NCBI GenBank assembly: GCA_038030265.1
Contig: CM075942.1
Span: forward strand, 53,038,751-53,102,750
Source of the DNA: Corythucha ciliata
Lineage: Eukaryota > Arthropoda > Insecta > Hemiptera > Tingidae
DNA: 64,000 nucleotides
Direction of reading: 5' to 3'
Below, in pieces: positions 1 through 11,066 of this stretch (position 1 is the stretch's first letter; every line of letters starts with the position of its first letter). The notes beneath the pieces were generated by a model, which made no database searches, was not told the DNA's origin, and saw nothing but the letters and a program-made list of their open reading frames with translations. A program made the position numbers and the translations under genes.

Positions 1-311
1 GTGGGGGAAAAACAAGAATTTTATTAGTCAATTCGTCACAATTTCGTATTTCGTGAGTACAAAAATATGTTGTGAAGTCGTTTCGCGACCTTAGAATCGT
101 ACATCATGGGCTTTTTTGGTGGTTCACGCGCCTTTTTTCACGACGGCACGCGAGTTTTTCCCAATGAAGAAAAATACAATTGATTGTTAAATAGATATGA
201 TGAATAATTCTGTCGCCGGTATTTTTTAATTAATAAATTGATTAAACTGATGTTATCCGGATGACGATGGAAGGGCCTAGCCCAAGACGATTCGAGTTTC
301 AAGAAGAAATT

Positions 312-388
312 GGCTCCCCGGCGGGATTTGAACCCGCAACCTCTGGATTACTAGTCCAGCATGCTGCCAATTGCGCCACGGTGACGCC
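312..388 (-). tRNA. tRNA-like gene in foldback left arm (anticodon reads AGU)
   Basis: On the minus strand this 77-nt block shows an A box (TGGCGCAATTGG), a perfect 5-bp anticodon stem (CTGGA/TCCAG) around the loop CTAGTAA, and a B box in GGGTTCAAATCCC. The loop gives anticodon AGU (Thr). The acceptor stem is imperfect (GGCGTCA against GGGAGCC), so it looks like a degenerated tRNA or a SINE head rather than a working gene. The body resembles insect tRNA-Arg (GGCTCCGTGGCGCAAT type); that comparison is from memory. No long T-run follows it here, unlike copy 2. Confidence 0.5.
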
Positions 389-630
389 TTTGGGAGTCAT
401 ACTCCGAAGGATAAGCTAAGCCGAACCCCACCCGGGTGAGGGAGAGACGTTTGGCCCACTATAAACGCGTAGCATGGGTGACGAACGCCACAAAGCAGTG
501 GGAATAAATACAAGTGGGGTGCTGTTGGCGTGGTTTACCTTTGTCATAAGAAGAAACGTCTAGAGTTTCGAGAAACAATGGCCCTGGGTGGATTTCGGCT
601 TAGCTTATCCCTCGGTGAACGACTCCCAAA

Positions 631-664
631 GGCGTCACGCGGGTTCAAATCCCGCCGAGGAGCC
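631..664 (+). pseudogene. tRNA-like remnant in foldback right arm
   Basis: It keeps only the first 8 nt and the T-arm/acceptor 3' half of the tRNA-like block. About 43 nt (D arm, anticodon arm, variable region) are missing compared with the left arm. The B box GGGTTCAAATCCC is intact and a T6 run follows at about 668-673. The same leader (GGCTTAGCTTATCCCTCGG) precedes it as in other family members. It cannot be a functional tRNA. Confidence 0.65.
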
Positions 665-839
665 CATTTTTTCTCGAAACACGAATCGTGCTGGGCTATT
701 CCCTTCCATCGTCGTTCGGATAACATCAGTTTAATCTTATATACTTATTATCAATTTATTAATTAACAATTGATTGTCCTGAAGCATGGGCGTAGCCAGA
801 GGTGGGCAGGCGAGATCAGTCGCTAAACATGAATAAAAA

Positions 840-1375
840 GAAACCATTTTCGCTCCCTACAAAATCAATTTCACGCAGATTTCACTTCCTGAAAAACCAA
901 TTTCGCAGATTTCTCCAAACAAAAACACGTTTAGGCGGGTGTGCCTAATTTAGTACTCCAATTTTTGCGATTTTTGTTGCAGAAAACCAAATTTCGCGGC
1001 GTTGCCTAATTCGAAACCAAATTCTACTGATTTTTCTCGTTTTCGTGGCTAAAATTAAGAAAAATCTTACATTTGCAGCTGAAATTAAGAAAAAACTCGA
1101 ATTCACGGCTAAAATATTGAGAAAATGCGTTAATTCGCCGCTAAAATTAAGGAAACCCTGCTTTAGCTAAAAATTGAGAAAATAAGCGCCAGTTCTTGTT
1201 TGAAATTTAAAAATAAATAATTTGGTGCTTCTTGATGCAATTTCAAGAACAACATTTATAAAATCGCTAATGTTCTGTTCTCGGAGGAAGCCCGTGGCTA
1301 AAGTTGAGAAAAGTCGCTCATTCGCAGCTCTAGCTTGACAAAAACGCTAAAATTGAAAAAAATGGCAAGTCGTGG
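840..1375. repeat. Degenerate periodic repeat array (two word families)
   Basis: Roughly 30-40-bp periodic, strongly diverged repeats. From about 840 to 1040 the recurring unit contains AAACCAAATTTCGC and GATTT; from about 1040 to 1375 it becomes GCTAAAATTGAGAAAA with an AATTCGC word. The two families run into each other here, as they nearly do near 54 kb. No coding potential. Confidence 0.6.
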
Positions 1376-2015
1376 TTTCTGGGGGCTACTTCATGGCCAT
1401 TGTTTTATTAACTTTGAAAAATGAGTGGACTGAATTGAAGTATAGCCAGAAGTTACGGTGGAAATTATTTCTAGTTGTACGGGTAGAATAGTGATAGGAC
1501 ACTGACCTGCTAGAATAATTTATAACGTCTGTTTTTACGTAAACTGGTTGAAGCCGGTACTTTTAAATCCCAAAAAACGAAACTGTCACTTCACGGTACG
1601 AAAATCGCAGAGAAAAAACATGTACGACGGTCGTAGACGAGCACCATCCGAACACGCACTTAAGGAAACAAAAAAAGACACTCCTCCTCTAGCCCTCTCG
1701 CCGTTGCCAAAGCAGGAACCGGTGCAAGATAGGAGAAAAACCCAGAACGAGCGGAAAATACTATTTTTAATTATTTGAACCGGAAGAGCGTGGCACCGAC
1801 CGGACTTCCGTGTACGGAACAGCCATAGATAAGAAAAAACGCAAATTCATGGCTAGGAGTGAGAAAATGCAAAGGAACTTCCGAAAAAAACACTCATTTG
1901 AGGCTAAAATGTAGAAAAATGTTCAATCCGTGGTTTATAGTGGCCCTTTTACGGCTATAAAGCAGAAAACCCACTAATGACCAATGAACCCCACTCAGGG
2001 GAATTGTTGTTTGAC
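1376..2015. other. Non-coding spacer with a second short periodic patch
   Basis: No gene was recognised. From about 1835 to 1985 the GCTAAAATTGAGAAAA-type degenerate repeat recurs. The rest is unique-looking spacer. Confidence 0.5.
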
Positions 2016-2066
2016 TTAGCTGATCACTCAGGCGTCACCGTTGCGCAATTGGCGACGTTCTAGAAT
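2016..2066 (+). pseudogene. Orphan tRNA-like fragment with foldback-type leader
   Basis: GGCGTCACCGTTGCGCAATT at 2031-2050 matches the 5' half of the foldback tRNA-like blocks, including an A-box-like stretch. It is preceded by CTTAGCTGATCACTC, similar to their leader. Similarity fades after about 2066. This is a third, truncated member of the family, with no inverted partner seen. Confidence 0.55.
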
Positions 2067-4449
2067 AATAAACCAGATGAAACTATTGCAGGCGTTTGTG
2101 TAGTGTGAAACACGTTCTTCACACAACGTCTAGGCCGCCAAGTACAATTATCATTTGCTCGAGTAATTAACTCACTCCACCACGTCTCGATCGTCTGTCC
2201 AACAATTCTCGCACGTATTTCATACTTTCCGCATTTTTATTATGAAATGTACAATTGCTCGTTATTTGGAAAGTACCGCATGTGTGTATCCGGCTTCACG
2301 AACATCTGTCACCCGTTGAGGTTTTTTTTTCTGTCACCCAATTTCTAAATCCGTAAAAATCTGAAGTTTAATCCGTCAAATTGGCGACGTTGTTGTGTAT
2401 ATCTTTCTGAGAGAATAGGTCAAAACGATCGAGCAGAAGCACCTCATTTTTGTCTACTTCAAAGGACGCACACGGCCTCTTGAGTGTGCTTTTGGGCAAC
2501 TCGCTCATTACTGGCCTCTTTTAACTCGATGAGATGACTCACAATAACAAGGTTTTTAAAGGTGCTCGAAACTTGAAAGTGAAAAAACAACACACGTTTT
2601 AAGACCGTCATGATCTGCAAGAGGGAATATGAAACGCCATCAAAAACAACCCCTGCGGTGTTAATTTACTCGTCCGTCCGGGTGGGGTCAAGATTTCGCT
2701 TTCCCCCCGCCCGCCAACCATTCTCAACCCTTTTTCCACTGTCTTTCTCTTAATTATCCTTTCGCTATGACAACAAAGTGCATGCTCTTCGGTTAAATAA
2801 AGCCAAACTCCCACCCGCCTCTAGCCCATTCTCTTTCATCCTACAAAACACCGCACCTAATCAACACCGCCGAACCACTTTACGCGATGTGTAAGTAACA
2901 CAAACCCCTCCCCCAAACCACTGTTACACGTTCCCTTCAAGTTTTTGGAGCGGCAAGGAAGGACGTTTGGATGTTCGTTAGAGGTTGAAAGGAGGCTCAA
3001 AATGTCAACATCGAAATTGGTGCTGTGGTGTTGATCGTGAGTGGGGCACATTTCTCGGCGGTTAAGAAGGTAGAAACTCGTCCTCCAGCGGTTTACCTCG
3101 CTTTTTTTTGTTTTTGTTTTAATCTTGAGGAAACTTATATTTTAAACCGCCTACGGGGAATTTATGTTAACTTTACCATCCCCTTAGCCTGACACCTCTA
3201 TCAAAGTCCTTCAAACTTGAAAGAAACAATTCTTTTTATTACTTTTTTTTTGTTCTTTCCTTCAATTTCTTCATCGTGAAGTGGTTTTCGTTGTACAAAG
3301 TAGATGTTGTTGGTGTGGTGTGGAGAGGTGGTAGCCGAGGGCCTTATCTTGGCCTAGACACACACAACGAGGGTTGAGACTCTGTTGCGTTTAAAGGGTA
3401 TAGTGCCGGTAAAATACTGATAAAGATTGTGGAAGGACACCGTAAGTCCAGTCTTTTAGCGGCTTAAAGTAAGGCGAGGAGTGCGGGGTGAAGGGTTGAA
3501 GGTTATCACGTATCGTAGGGCTTTTTTGTATTGTTGGGGAGCCCTACATCACAGAGACGGGTAGGGCCCGCTGTCTTGACTTTCCTACTTCCAGAGAGAT
3601 TAATAGGTGCGTTCACGCGAGATTTACCGCAGGGTGGTTAATTGTCCTTGCACTCTCGTCCCCCTCTCCGTAGATTTTAAAGATCTAAATGGTATAAAGA
3701 GGGGGTAGAAGGAACAAAAATAGTATTATTGACCAAATGAAGAAGACTTATACGCGTTGTGGATGGTAGAGGGGGGTTGAAAGAGCGTTAAATCTGAAGA
3801 AGAGGAATCAAACCGAATTCGCTCCCGTCTCTTTCAAGCTTTCTGTTCATTTATTAAGACCTCTCCACGTCTTGGAAGAAAGAAGAAAAGCGTCTCTTCT
3901 TTCGGTGAAACAAGAAGATCGGAGTGTAAATCATGGGAAAGAAGGGGGGAAGGGGTAGCAATACTATTGATTCTCACAGAGCAGGAGTTGCTTCGTCTCT
4001 ATGGAGGGCAGAGGTATATAGCTCGTGTTTTAGGCTTTGCCACGCCGCCTCCACCCACCCTCGTGCGTGCCGCCTTCAGGCACCCATCAGCATGACATTG
4101 GGGGGTGGAGTGGGGTCACGTGGGGGGTTGAAGTGGTGTTGTTCCAGCCGTTTTGACTTTTCAGTGTGCATCAAGCGTTTCGGTTACGAAGAGGTTCCCC
4201 GGGGATATAGTCCCGTGGTGAAGATATATAGGCGTGGACTCCGCGTGGGTACCGCGCTCGGGTACGAGACACGTGGATTTTAACTCGGAGCCCCTTCCCC
4301 CCTCATTTTTTTAATTTTTTTTTATTAGTTTAACGTGTCCCATGCTTGTTTAAAACGCCCCCAGCTTCCCTCACCCACACCTTCCAGTGAGTGTATTGAA
4401 ATTCATATAAATAAAACAATAAGAAAATGATCCCCTTTCACCATTCCAG
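2067..4449. other. Upstream region of the tetraspan gene
   Basis: No protein or RNA gene was recognised. Because the first coding exon of the tetraspan gene seems to begin at a splice acceptor (AG at 4448-4449), at least one untranslated first exon and the promoter should lie upstream, possibly here. GTATAAAGAG at about 3692 looks TATA-like, but nothing confirms its use. Homopolymer and G/C-skewed tracts are frequent. Confidence 0.35.
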
Positions 4450-4451
4450 AA

Positions 4452-4529
4452 ATGCCAGTTCCGGTGAGAAGATGTTTCTATCTGTTCAGTTTACGCCAAG
4501 GCACTTTGATCATAGGCGTAGTCGTTCTG
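4452..4529 (+). CDS. Tetraspan membrane protein (DUF4728/pasiflora-like), coding exon 1
   Basis: Start exon of a five-exon gene. Splicing 4452..4529, 5895..6078, 6173..6258, 6342..6483 and 13018..13157 gives one open frame of 209 residues with every junction in phase and GT/AG borders. This exon encodes residues 1-26, starting MPVPVRRCFYLFSLRQGTLI, a Cys-containing N-terminus followed by R-(T/Q)-G-T and the start of TM1. That layout resembles arthropod DUF4728 proteins and, more distantly, LAPTM proteins. The start ATG lies 2 nt after an apparent acceptor (TTCCAG), so the 5' UTR is probably spliced. The donor is G|GTAAGTG, phase 0. Predicted membranes: TM1 ~18-38, TM2 ~89-113, TM3 ~124-146, TM4 ~152-174, with an acidic loop between TM1 and TM2 and a polar C-terminal tail. 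Some relatives (pasiflora) act in septate junctions; the role here is unknown. Family assignment is from memory; the gene structure is read from the sequence. Confidence 0.8.
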
Positions 4530-5894
4530 GTAAGTGAAATTAAGGGCATTTGCATAACTGAATTCGCAAGTTGTAGCCCTCTTCCTCTCTCCTGCCACTT
4601 TACCAACCTTCTTGTCTTTGTGTATGCGAGACGTTTCCAATGTTTACCTTCTTTGGGCAATTTAGCGAAACTGCTCTAAACAACATTGATTTATCACTTG
4701 GAAAAGCTCATTAAAGGATGATGAGGGAGAGAGAGCGAGAGACCTGTTTAATTATTAAATTGTACCTTTCCTGTTTCCTTATATGATTTTCACGAGTCGA
4801 ATTTCGAGTGGAATGGGAGAGGAGTGAAGGGGGCGACAGGAAATTTTGAAGTTTTCCTTTCAACTTTTCCAACATGATTGATTACGGTTTAATTGTTTTG
4901 TCCCTCCCCACCGCGCCGGTAAAAGGAACCGGCAAGGAATCAATCAAAACTTTGAAAAAGGAACCGTTTCTGGAGCACGTCCAACAACTGTTTCCGCTTT
5001 GCGTTCTGTCAAGGACTCGATGATACGGCAAAAAAGACGACTTACCCCACGTCCAACACCCCACACCAACCACATCGTCATCAATTCAAGGGGATTTCTG
5101 AAGGGAATTTATTTCCACCACTAACACTGGCAACACTTATCGTAAAACAATATTCTCTTGAGACTCGCCTAAAAAAAAACCTCCTGATTTACGGCCTCCG
5201 AAGGGCTTAATGAAAGTCACAATTCATCTTTTGGGATTATGGCCATTAGAAAGGAATTAGAGCCAACCCGTTGAATGTTTCACGTTTGAAAACTCTCGCT
5301 GTTGAGTGGGGAAGGGTGAGGAAGCCAGTGAGAATGCCCTCCCACCTCAGCATCGGGGTCACACAAGCCTTTTTCTCTTTGGAAAACCTCAAAATTATTC
5401 AATATTTTTTTTTATAGGTAGGCGGTGGGTGATGATGAGTGGGTTACGACGGATAGTTAAGTGGTGATGACGTCGAGGAGGGTTTGGAAGGGAGGGCTGA
5501 TAAAACCAAAAAAATTCTCTTTGAATTCATTCGCTCCTACACCCTCTCGAAAACCTCTTTGAAAAATTTGCTTTGCTGCCTCCCCCCCCCCCCATACACC
5601 AGCGCAGCTATAAAGCCCTTATCTCGGTGCTTTGAACCATAAAGCTTCAATTATTTAACGGGTTTTTTGGTGGTTGGGAGGGAATGAATGGAGGTGGTGG
5701 GGAGAGGCAATCAATTTTCTCAATTACCGGAGAAAACACGAAAACTTTATTTGTGTTCAGCCAAACGATTTCATGGCCAAAAAAAGCAACAACAAAAATA
5801 TCTTTATAAACGGGAAGGTCCTTTTCCAGGTTTTTTGCCCATTAAATTAATTAAATTGTTTCGTTTTCTTTTGTTTTTTGTGTTTCTAATAAAG
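4530..5894 (+). other. Tetraspan gene intron 1
   Basis: It runs from GTAAGTG to the acceptor TTTCTAATAAAG. It contains a GA-rich patch (about 4728-4742) and a C13 run near 5582. No other gene was seen. Confidence 0.7.
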
Positions 5895-6078
5895 CTCCTG
5901 TCCGGCTTTTCCTTATTCCTGCTACTACTCGGAAGTGAACACGCCCATGAAATGGCCGCCATGCTCGAGGCCGACATCGAAGATTCGGCCGAGAGGGAAG
6001 GCATCACACTGTCGGAAGATTTGGACGCTCGCACGCAGAATGAGTTGATACTTCACAAAGCGCACAATTTAGCTATTT
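5895..6078 (+). CDS. Tetraspan membrane protein, coding exon 2
   Basis: Encodes residues 27-87 plus the first base of codon 88. It opens with LLSGFSLFLLLL, finishing TM1, then a hydrophilic, strongly acidic loop (GSEHAHEMAAMLEADIEDSA and onward) likely to be the first extra-membrane loop. The acceptor AG is at 5893-5894 and the donor T|GTGAGTG gives phase 1. The frame stays open upstream of the acceptor to about 5688, but that stretch is intronic if exon 1 is right. Confidence 0.8.
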
Positions 6079-6172
6079 GTGAGTGTTTCAAGGGTGGTGT
6101 GGTGTGGTAGAGGAGTTGAGGGGGGTGTCAAAATTCAAGAAAACACAATTTTGTTTTGTTGTAATTATCTAG

Positions 6173-6258
6173 TAATTATAGTCTGGCTGTACCTCGGAGT
6201 GGCACTAGCCACTGTTCATTTGGTTCTATGCTTGCTACTACTTTACGGCGCTATTATG
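6173..6258 (+). CDS. Tetraspan membrane protein, coding exon 3
   Basis: Encodes residues 88 (split codon) to 116, almost entirely TM2: VWLYLGVALATVHLVLCLLL. It is flanked by a 94-bp intron upstream and an 83-bp intron downstream. The acceptor is ATCTAG at 6171-6172; a second in-frame AG at 6180-6181 would shorten the exon by three residues. The donor is ATG|GTGAGG, phase 0. Confidence 0.8.
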
Positions 6259-6341
6259 GTGAGGAATTTCAAATTTTCCAGCAAATTTTAACGATATTTT
6301 TACGTGAAAACAAAAAAAAAACTCCGTGCACCCCAACACAG

Positions 6342-6483
6342 CGAATCCGTCAATTGTTACTGCCTTGGATGTGCATCGCCCTCGTCGGCCTTGTCCTCTG
6401 TTGTACGGCCATGCTCGTCTCCATGTATCTGGTCCGAGGCTACGGAGCTCTCGCCATTTTCGTGTCGTCTATTCTCATTATTG
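6342..6483 (+). CDS. Tetraspan membrane protein, coding exon 4
   Basis: Encodes residues 117-163. It begins RIRQLLLPWMCIALVG and contains TM3, then a short VRGYG turn and most of TM4. A Pro-Trp at the start of TM3 is a common feature of DUF4728-like proteins (recalled, not checked). The acceptor is CAACACAG at 6340-6341; the donor ATTG|GTGAGT gives phase 1, matched by exon 5. Confidence 0.8.
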
Positions 6484-7556
6484 GTGAGTACGATTAAGCG
6501 TTTTATCAGCGTTCTTAACCCATTTTTTTTCGACGGGAAGTGGATCGGAAGGGTGATAGTGAAGGGGGAAATGGGAAGACATTTTCAAAAGCGTGAAATT
6601 TAATAAACGTCTTTTTGAATATGAAAAGCGTCCGGGAATGGTGCGAGGAGGAAAAATTAAGAAAAAGTTTTACTTTAACCTCCGCCCCTCGTAATCTCAA
6701 CGTCATTAAAATCCGCAGCAAAATACCAACTCAGTGAGTTTGAACCCCCCACCACCACTCTAGTTAAAAACGACTGAGTGAGAAACTCTCGTTTTTGTGG
6801 ACTCTAGTTGAGTGCGAGAGTGTGGAGATCAAAGCCTTAAAAAAAGAGTGAGAGAGACAAAAAAAGGCGTCGCTTTGACGAGTAGGAAGTAAAAGAAAGA
6901 GATCAACAGGGAAGGAATTCAAACCCTCCTCCCCCCTCACACCATCACTCATGCCTTAACACACCGCCTCCACCAGTCTTTATACGCTCTTGAATAAGAA
7001 AGAAAGAAAGATGAGAAGAAAATAGAAATGGTATGGTGGATGGAAGTCTAGGGGTTTTCCGTGATTTTCTTTTGTGTGAAGAACTCAAGTTACTGTGAAA
7101 TGAAAAATCTAGACGATCTGGCGTTATTCAAATTCACGATTTTTGCTCCCTTTTTTTTTACATACATTTTGCGAAAGAAAAAAACACTTTTCTTTCACTA
7201 TACATAATATACAAACTACGAGTATCGATTATTAAAAAGTCGATTCAAAGGTTAGTTTCTTGGTAATAGTTGTAGCGTTTCACCTTGAACCTTATGGAAA
7301 CTTTTGGTGAACTACTGAGTACGGTGTGTAGGTCAAGCGTCTGTGGGATGGTTTGAACAGAGCGTAGAGTTATACGAGTGGTCGAGTATTATACTTGAGA
7401 GACTAATGGGCCACTCATGTCCGCAATACTTTTCCCTCTCATTCGTTTTTTCTCCTCAGTTTTTACTTTAACTGCTCCCCCCCTTTAAACACACTACAGA
7501 CATTCCCGTAATACTCGCTGACTGAGAAAATTTGGAGCTTATTAAAATGGGCGCTT

Positions 7557-9961
7557 AATTGCTTCCGTAAGTCACCAAGCAGCTTGCTCCCATATATATG
7601 AATGATTTAAACCTCATTTAAATTGATGATTTTCAACTGAATTTGTTCGTTCGGTCCAAAAACGGTCAGACATTTTCAGATAACTGAAAATTTAGCTTCA
7701 AAGTTCTAGTTCTACCCCACCCCAACCCAATCATCCACAAATTCTCTTGGAACTACATATAGGAGGTGCTGAACCCTGTTCGCATTCGGTTCAGAAAAGG
7801 TCAGAAAACAGAGAATGTAGCCCCAAATCTGGTGTATAGGCTAAAATACTTAGCTTTCAGTGTGTCCTCCTTCCCCGTCTGCTTATTAACTCGGTTTTAG
7901 GGGGTAAAGTGCCCCCCACCCGCTCATAAAAACTTGCACTTTTGACTTTAGTTTGTCTCTTTCTATACAATTCTCTCGGTTTTATCAGCACAAGCTGACG
8001 ACCCCTGCAACCAAATCTGTCCATGCCCATCTCACCAACTCCCTCCACATAGGCGCACTTAATTGCAGGGAAAACTTGTTTGTTTGGTCTAGAAACGCGT
8101 CATGTCCCTCACCTTATATGTAAAGAGGTTTTATGACTATAATCTGACGATTTCAACCGTCATAAGCTGACGATTCCAAAATAAATTGTAAATGTGGCTT
8201 CAGAAGCAGTTATAAAACTAAAAATTTCACCTAAAAATCTCGGGATACGTGTCCAGAATTCAGAACACACGACAAAATGTTCAAAATGCGCGTCTGCATC
8301 CTTCAATAACCATAAGTCCCAATTTAGGCTATTTTAACACGCAATTTCGGTCTTTCAAAACCAAATAAATGCAGATTCGGCTCGTTCAAATCAGAAAACC
8401 AAATTTCTTGGGTTTGGCTCCTTCAAACCTCATTTTTGGGATTTGTGCGTCATGAAAAACAAATTTTTCTGACTTTAGCTCTTTCCATAGTTTTGGATAA
8501 TTCAAAAAACGGATTGGGCTCGATGATATACCGAATTGCGAGCATTTGGTTCTTTGAAACGGCAATTTCCTCGCGGATTTTCACTTTTCCACAACCAAAT
8601 TTCACAATCTTGACCCCGATTTTGTAATTGCTTCCGTAAGTCACCAAGCAGCTTGCTCCCATATATGAATGATTTAAACCTCATTTAAATTGATGATTTT
8701 CAACTGAATTTGTTCGTTCGGTCCAAAAACGGTCAGACATTTTCAGATAACTGAAAATTTAGCTTCAAAGTTCTAGTTCTACCCCACCCCAACCCAATCA
8801 TCCACAAATTCTCCCAAATCTGGTGTATAGGCTAACATACTTAGCTTTCAGTGTGTCCTCCTTCCCCGTCTGCTTATTAACTCGGTTTTAGGGGGTAAAG
8901 TGCCCCCCACCCGCTCATAAAAACTTGCACTTTTGACTTTAGTTTGTCTCTTTCTATACAATTTTCTCGGTTTTATCAGCACAAGCTGACGACCCCTGCA
9001 ACCAAATCTGTCCATGCCCATCTCACCAACTCCCTCCACATAGGCGCACTTAATTGCAGGGAAAACTTGTTTGTTTGGTCTAGAAACGCGTCACGTCCCT
9101 CACCTTATAGGTAAAGAGGTTTTATGACTATAATCTGACGATTTCAACCACAATGTGTACGTTCGGCCCCGAAAACTTGGAACTTAACTCCTAATTCTCC
9201 CCCCACCACCATCAAACCACCACTCCACACCAATTCTCTCGGTATCGTTCGCGCAAGCTCAGGAAACTGATAATTTAGCGCTATAAATCCCCTTCCTCCA
9301 TTCGTTCTTATGGCTTTATACACGTAAGCGGAAAACGTCAGGAAGACTCTGTTCGTTGCAAGGTCCAGAAATTATATGAAAACCAAGAATTTCCCCTCAA
9401 ATATAGCGCTAAGACCAAAACGCTCACTATATATTCTGGACTTAAGTTTGACCTTCACCGACCAATTCCCATGGTTCAATCCTCATAAGCTGACGATTCC
9501 AAAATAAATTGTAAATGTGGCTTCAGAAGCAGTTATAAAACTAAAAATTTCACCTAAAAATTTCACCTAAAAATCTCGGGATACGTGTCCAGAATTCAGA
9601 ACACTCGACAAAATGTTCAAAATGCGCGTCTGCATCCTTCAATAACCATAAGTCCCAATTTAGGCTATTTTAACACGCAATTTCGGTCTTTCAAAACCAA
9701 ATAAATGCAGATTCGGCTCGTTCAAATCAGAAAACCAAATTTCTTGGGTTTGGCTCCTTCAAACCTCATTTTTGGGATTTGTGCGTCATGAAAAACAAAT
9801 TTTTCTGATTTTAGCTCTTTCCATAGTTTTGGATAATTCAAAAAACGGATTGGGCTCGATGATATACCGAATTGCGAGCTTTTGGTTCTTTGAAACGGCA
9901 ATTTCCCCGCGGATTTTCACTTTTCCACAACCAAATTTCACAATCTTGACCCCGATTTTGT
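7557..9961 (+). repeat. Diverged direct tandem duplication (7557..8625 and 8626..9961)
   Basis: Two head-to-tail copies start at AATTGCTTCCGTAAGTCACC (7557 and 8626) and end at CTTGACCCCGATTTTGT (8625 region and 9961). Copy 1 has 76 bp (7747..7822) absent from copy 2. Copy 2 has about 333 bp (9150..9482) absent from copy 1, plus a 15-bp microduplication at about 9546-9575. Elsewhere the copies look nearly identical. Parts of each copy consist of the AAACCAAAT/GATTT periodic repeat. Confidence 0.9.
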
Positions 9962-10225
9962 TGATTTTTGGTGATTGAAAGTTCAATTTCACGTGTAATT
10001 GCGTTTTTTCATAAGCCAAATTTCATTGCACTCTTTGAAATATGTTTTGCTGGTTTGGCTCGTCTAAAAAACTGATTTTGCTCTTTCATAATCTAAATTC
10101 AAGGACGTGCCTAATTTAAAAACCAAATTACGTCATTCTGGCTTTTACACGAATCTGTTTTGATTTTTGGTATTTCAAAACCTATACTCCGGCCGATTTT
10201 GCTCCTTCACAACCTGGGATCCGTG
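9962..10225. repeat. Degenerate periodic repeat patch
   Basis: Continuation of the AAACCAAATTTC / GATTTTGGCTC type of ~35-bp repeat after the tandem duplication ends. Highly diverged. Confidence 0.45.
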
Positions 10226-10905
10226 CCTACGAGTAACACTAAAGCGGTGGTTCGGGCGTTCCTCCGGCGCCATTGGCAATGTTGGGAGTGATCTACTTCT
10301 GGGCTCAATAATCGGTGTACCCCGGTCTCGAAAGGTTGACAAAGCCTGTTCTAAAATAATACGCCGGTTTAGATTAGTTGTGATTGGATGGGTGGGGGGT
10401 TTTACCTTGTTACGCTGCTGTCTGCGGCTATGACGGCGAAAACGCTCCCACTTTGGAGTTAGGCAGGCGGCAGGCCCCTTTCTCACAACTGTCGAGGTTC
10501 AATCCACGTAAGCCGATGATTCCCAGAATAATCTTTTTTTTGCCCTGAAACAGTTTAAATAAAATTAATTTGCCTTCAAATCTGATCCTCACCACAGTTT
10601 CTCTCGGTTTTATTCACATAGACTTGACAATGCCAAACAAAATCTGTTCGTTCAGTTGAAACTGGAAGCCCTCCCGTTTCTCACTACATTATAGCCATAC
10701 ATAAAAGACGATTCCAGGCAAACTCTGAGCCATTTGGGCTTGAAACGGTCGGTCAAATCCACCCCATCCCCCACGCAAAGGCGGATCTGGAGTAAAATTT
10801 GAGAGGAATAAGGGTGGGAGGGGTTATAATACGGCATGGACATTGAAAACATCACCAAATTTCACTCGTTTATCCTAGTGTGACCAGCTTGAAGGGGGGG
10901 GGGGT

Positions 10906-11066
10906 AGCAATAGGCCTTTCAGCAAGGCGTTTGGAACATGTTTGGAGCAGAGTTGATATGGGATCATCCAATAAGATATGATCATCTTGAATTTTATTGG
11001 CTGGTCCCATGGGAACTCTTCTCCAAACATGTAACAAACACCTTGCTTTAACAGACCTAATATTGC
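10906..11066. mobile_element. Palindromic MITE (about 160 bp)
   Basis: Left arm GCAATAGGCCTTTCAGCAAG through CATGTTTGGAG; the right arm is its reverse complement, with CTCCAAACATG through CCTTGCTTTAACAGACCTAA and TATTGC. The arms are about 65 bp and the loop about 20 bp. The AGGCC/GACCT ends resemble the Tourist-like elements elsewhere in the window, but the target duplication is unclear. A G11 run adjoins the left end. Confidence 0.75.

Larger units (their letters stand above)
205..775. mobile_element. Foldback element with tRNA-like arms, copy 1
   Basis: Long imperfect inverted repeat. The left arm (about 250-440) reads inward from GATGTTATCCGGATGACGA, and the right arm (about 580-735) is its reverse complement, ending in CGTTCGGATAACATCAG. 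Each arm carries a tRNA-like block on the strand that points outward, followed by a T-run and a roughly 85-bp tail. The arms are separated by about 140 bp of unique sequence. The left flank shares the words TGTCGCCGGTATTTT and AATTAA with the second copy at 17013..17450, so the element probably extends past the inverted repeat. No transposase is present, so it is non-autonomous. Boundaries are approximate because no clean target-site duplication was found. Confidence 0.75.

Noticed and set aside
544..726. Minus-strand open frame across the first foldback (RRDLNPRDAFGS...)
   Set aside because: It is a translation of the inverted-repeat and tRNA-like sequence. Similar chance peptides appear at 17036..17425 for the same reason.
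3518..3549. Short hairpin TAGGGCT...AGCCCTA
   Set aside because: Eight-base stem with a long loop, expected by chance in a window this size.
3933..4283. 116-codon open frame upstream of the tetraspan gene
   Set aside because: No domain, no in-phase donor linking it to exon 1, and it ends well before the apparent acceptor at 4448.
5688..5894. Upstream extension of exon 2 as a separate start
   Set aside because: The frame is open, but the conserved N-terminus lies in 4452..4529 and a proper acceptor at 5893-5894 joins them in phase.
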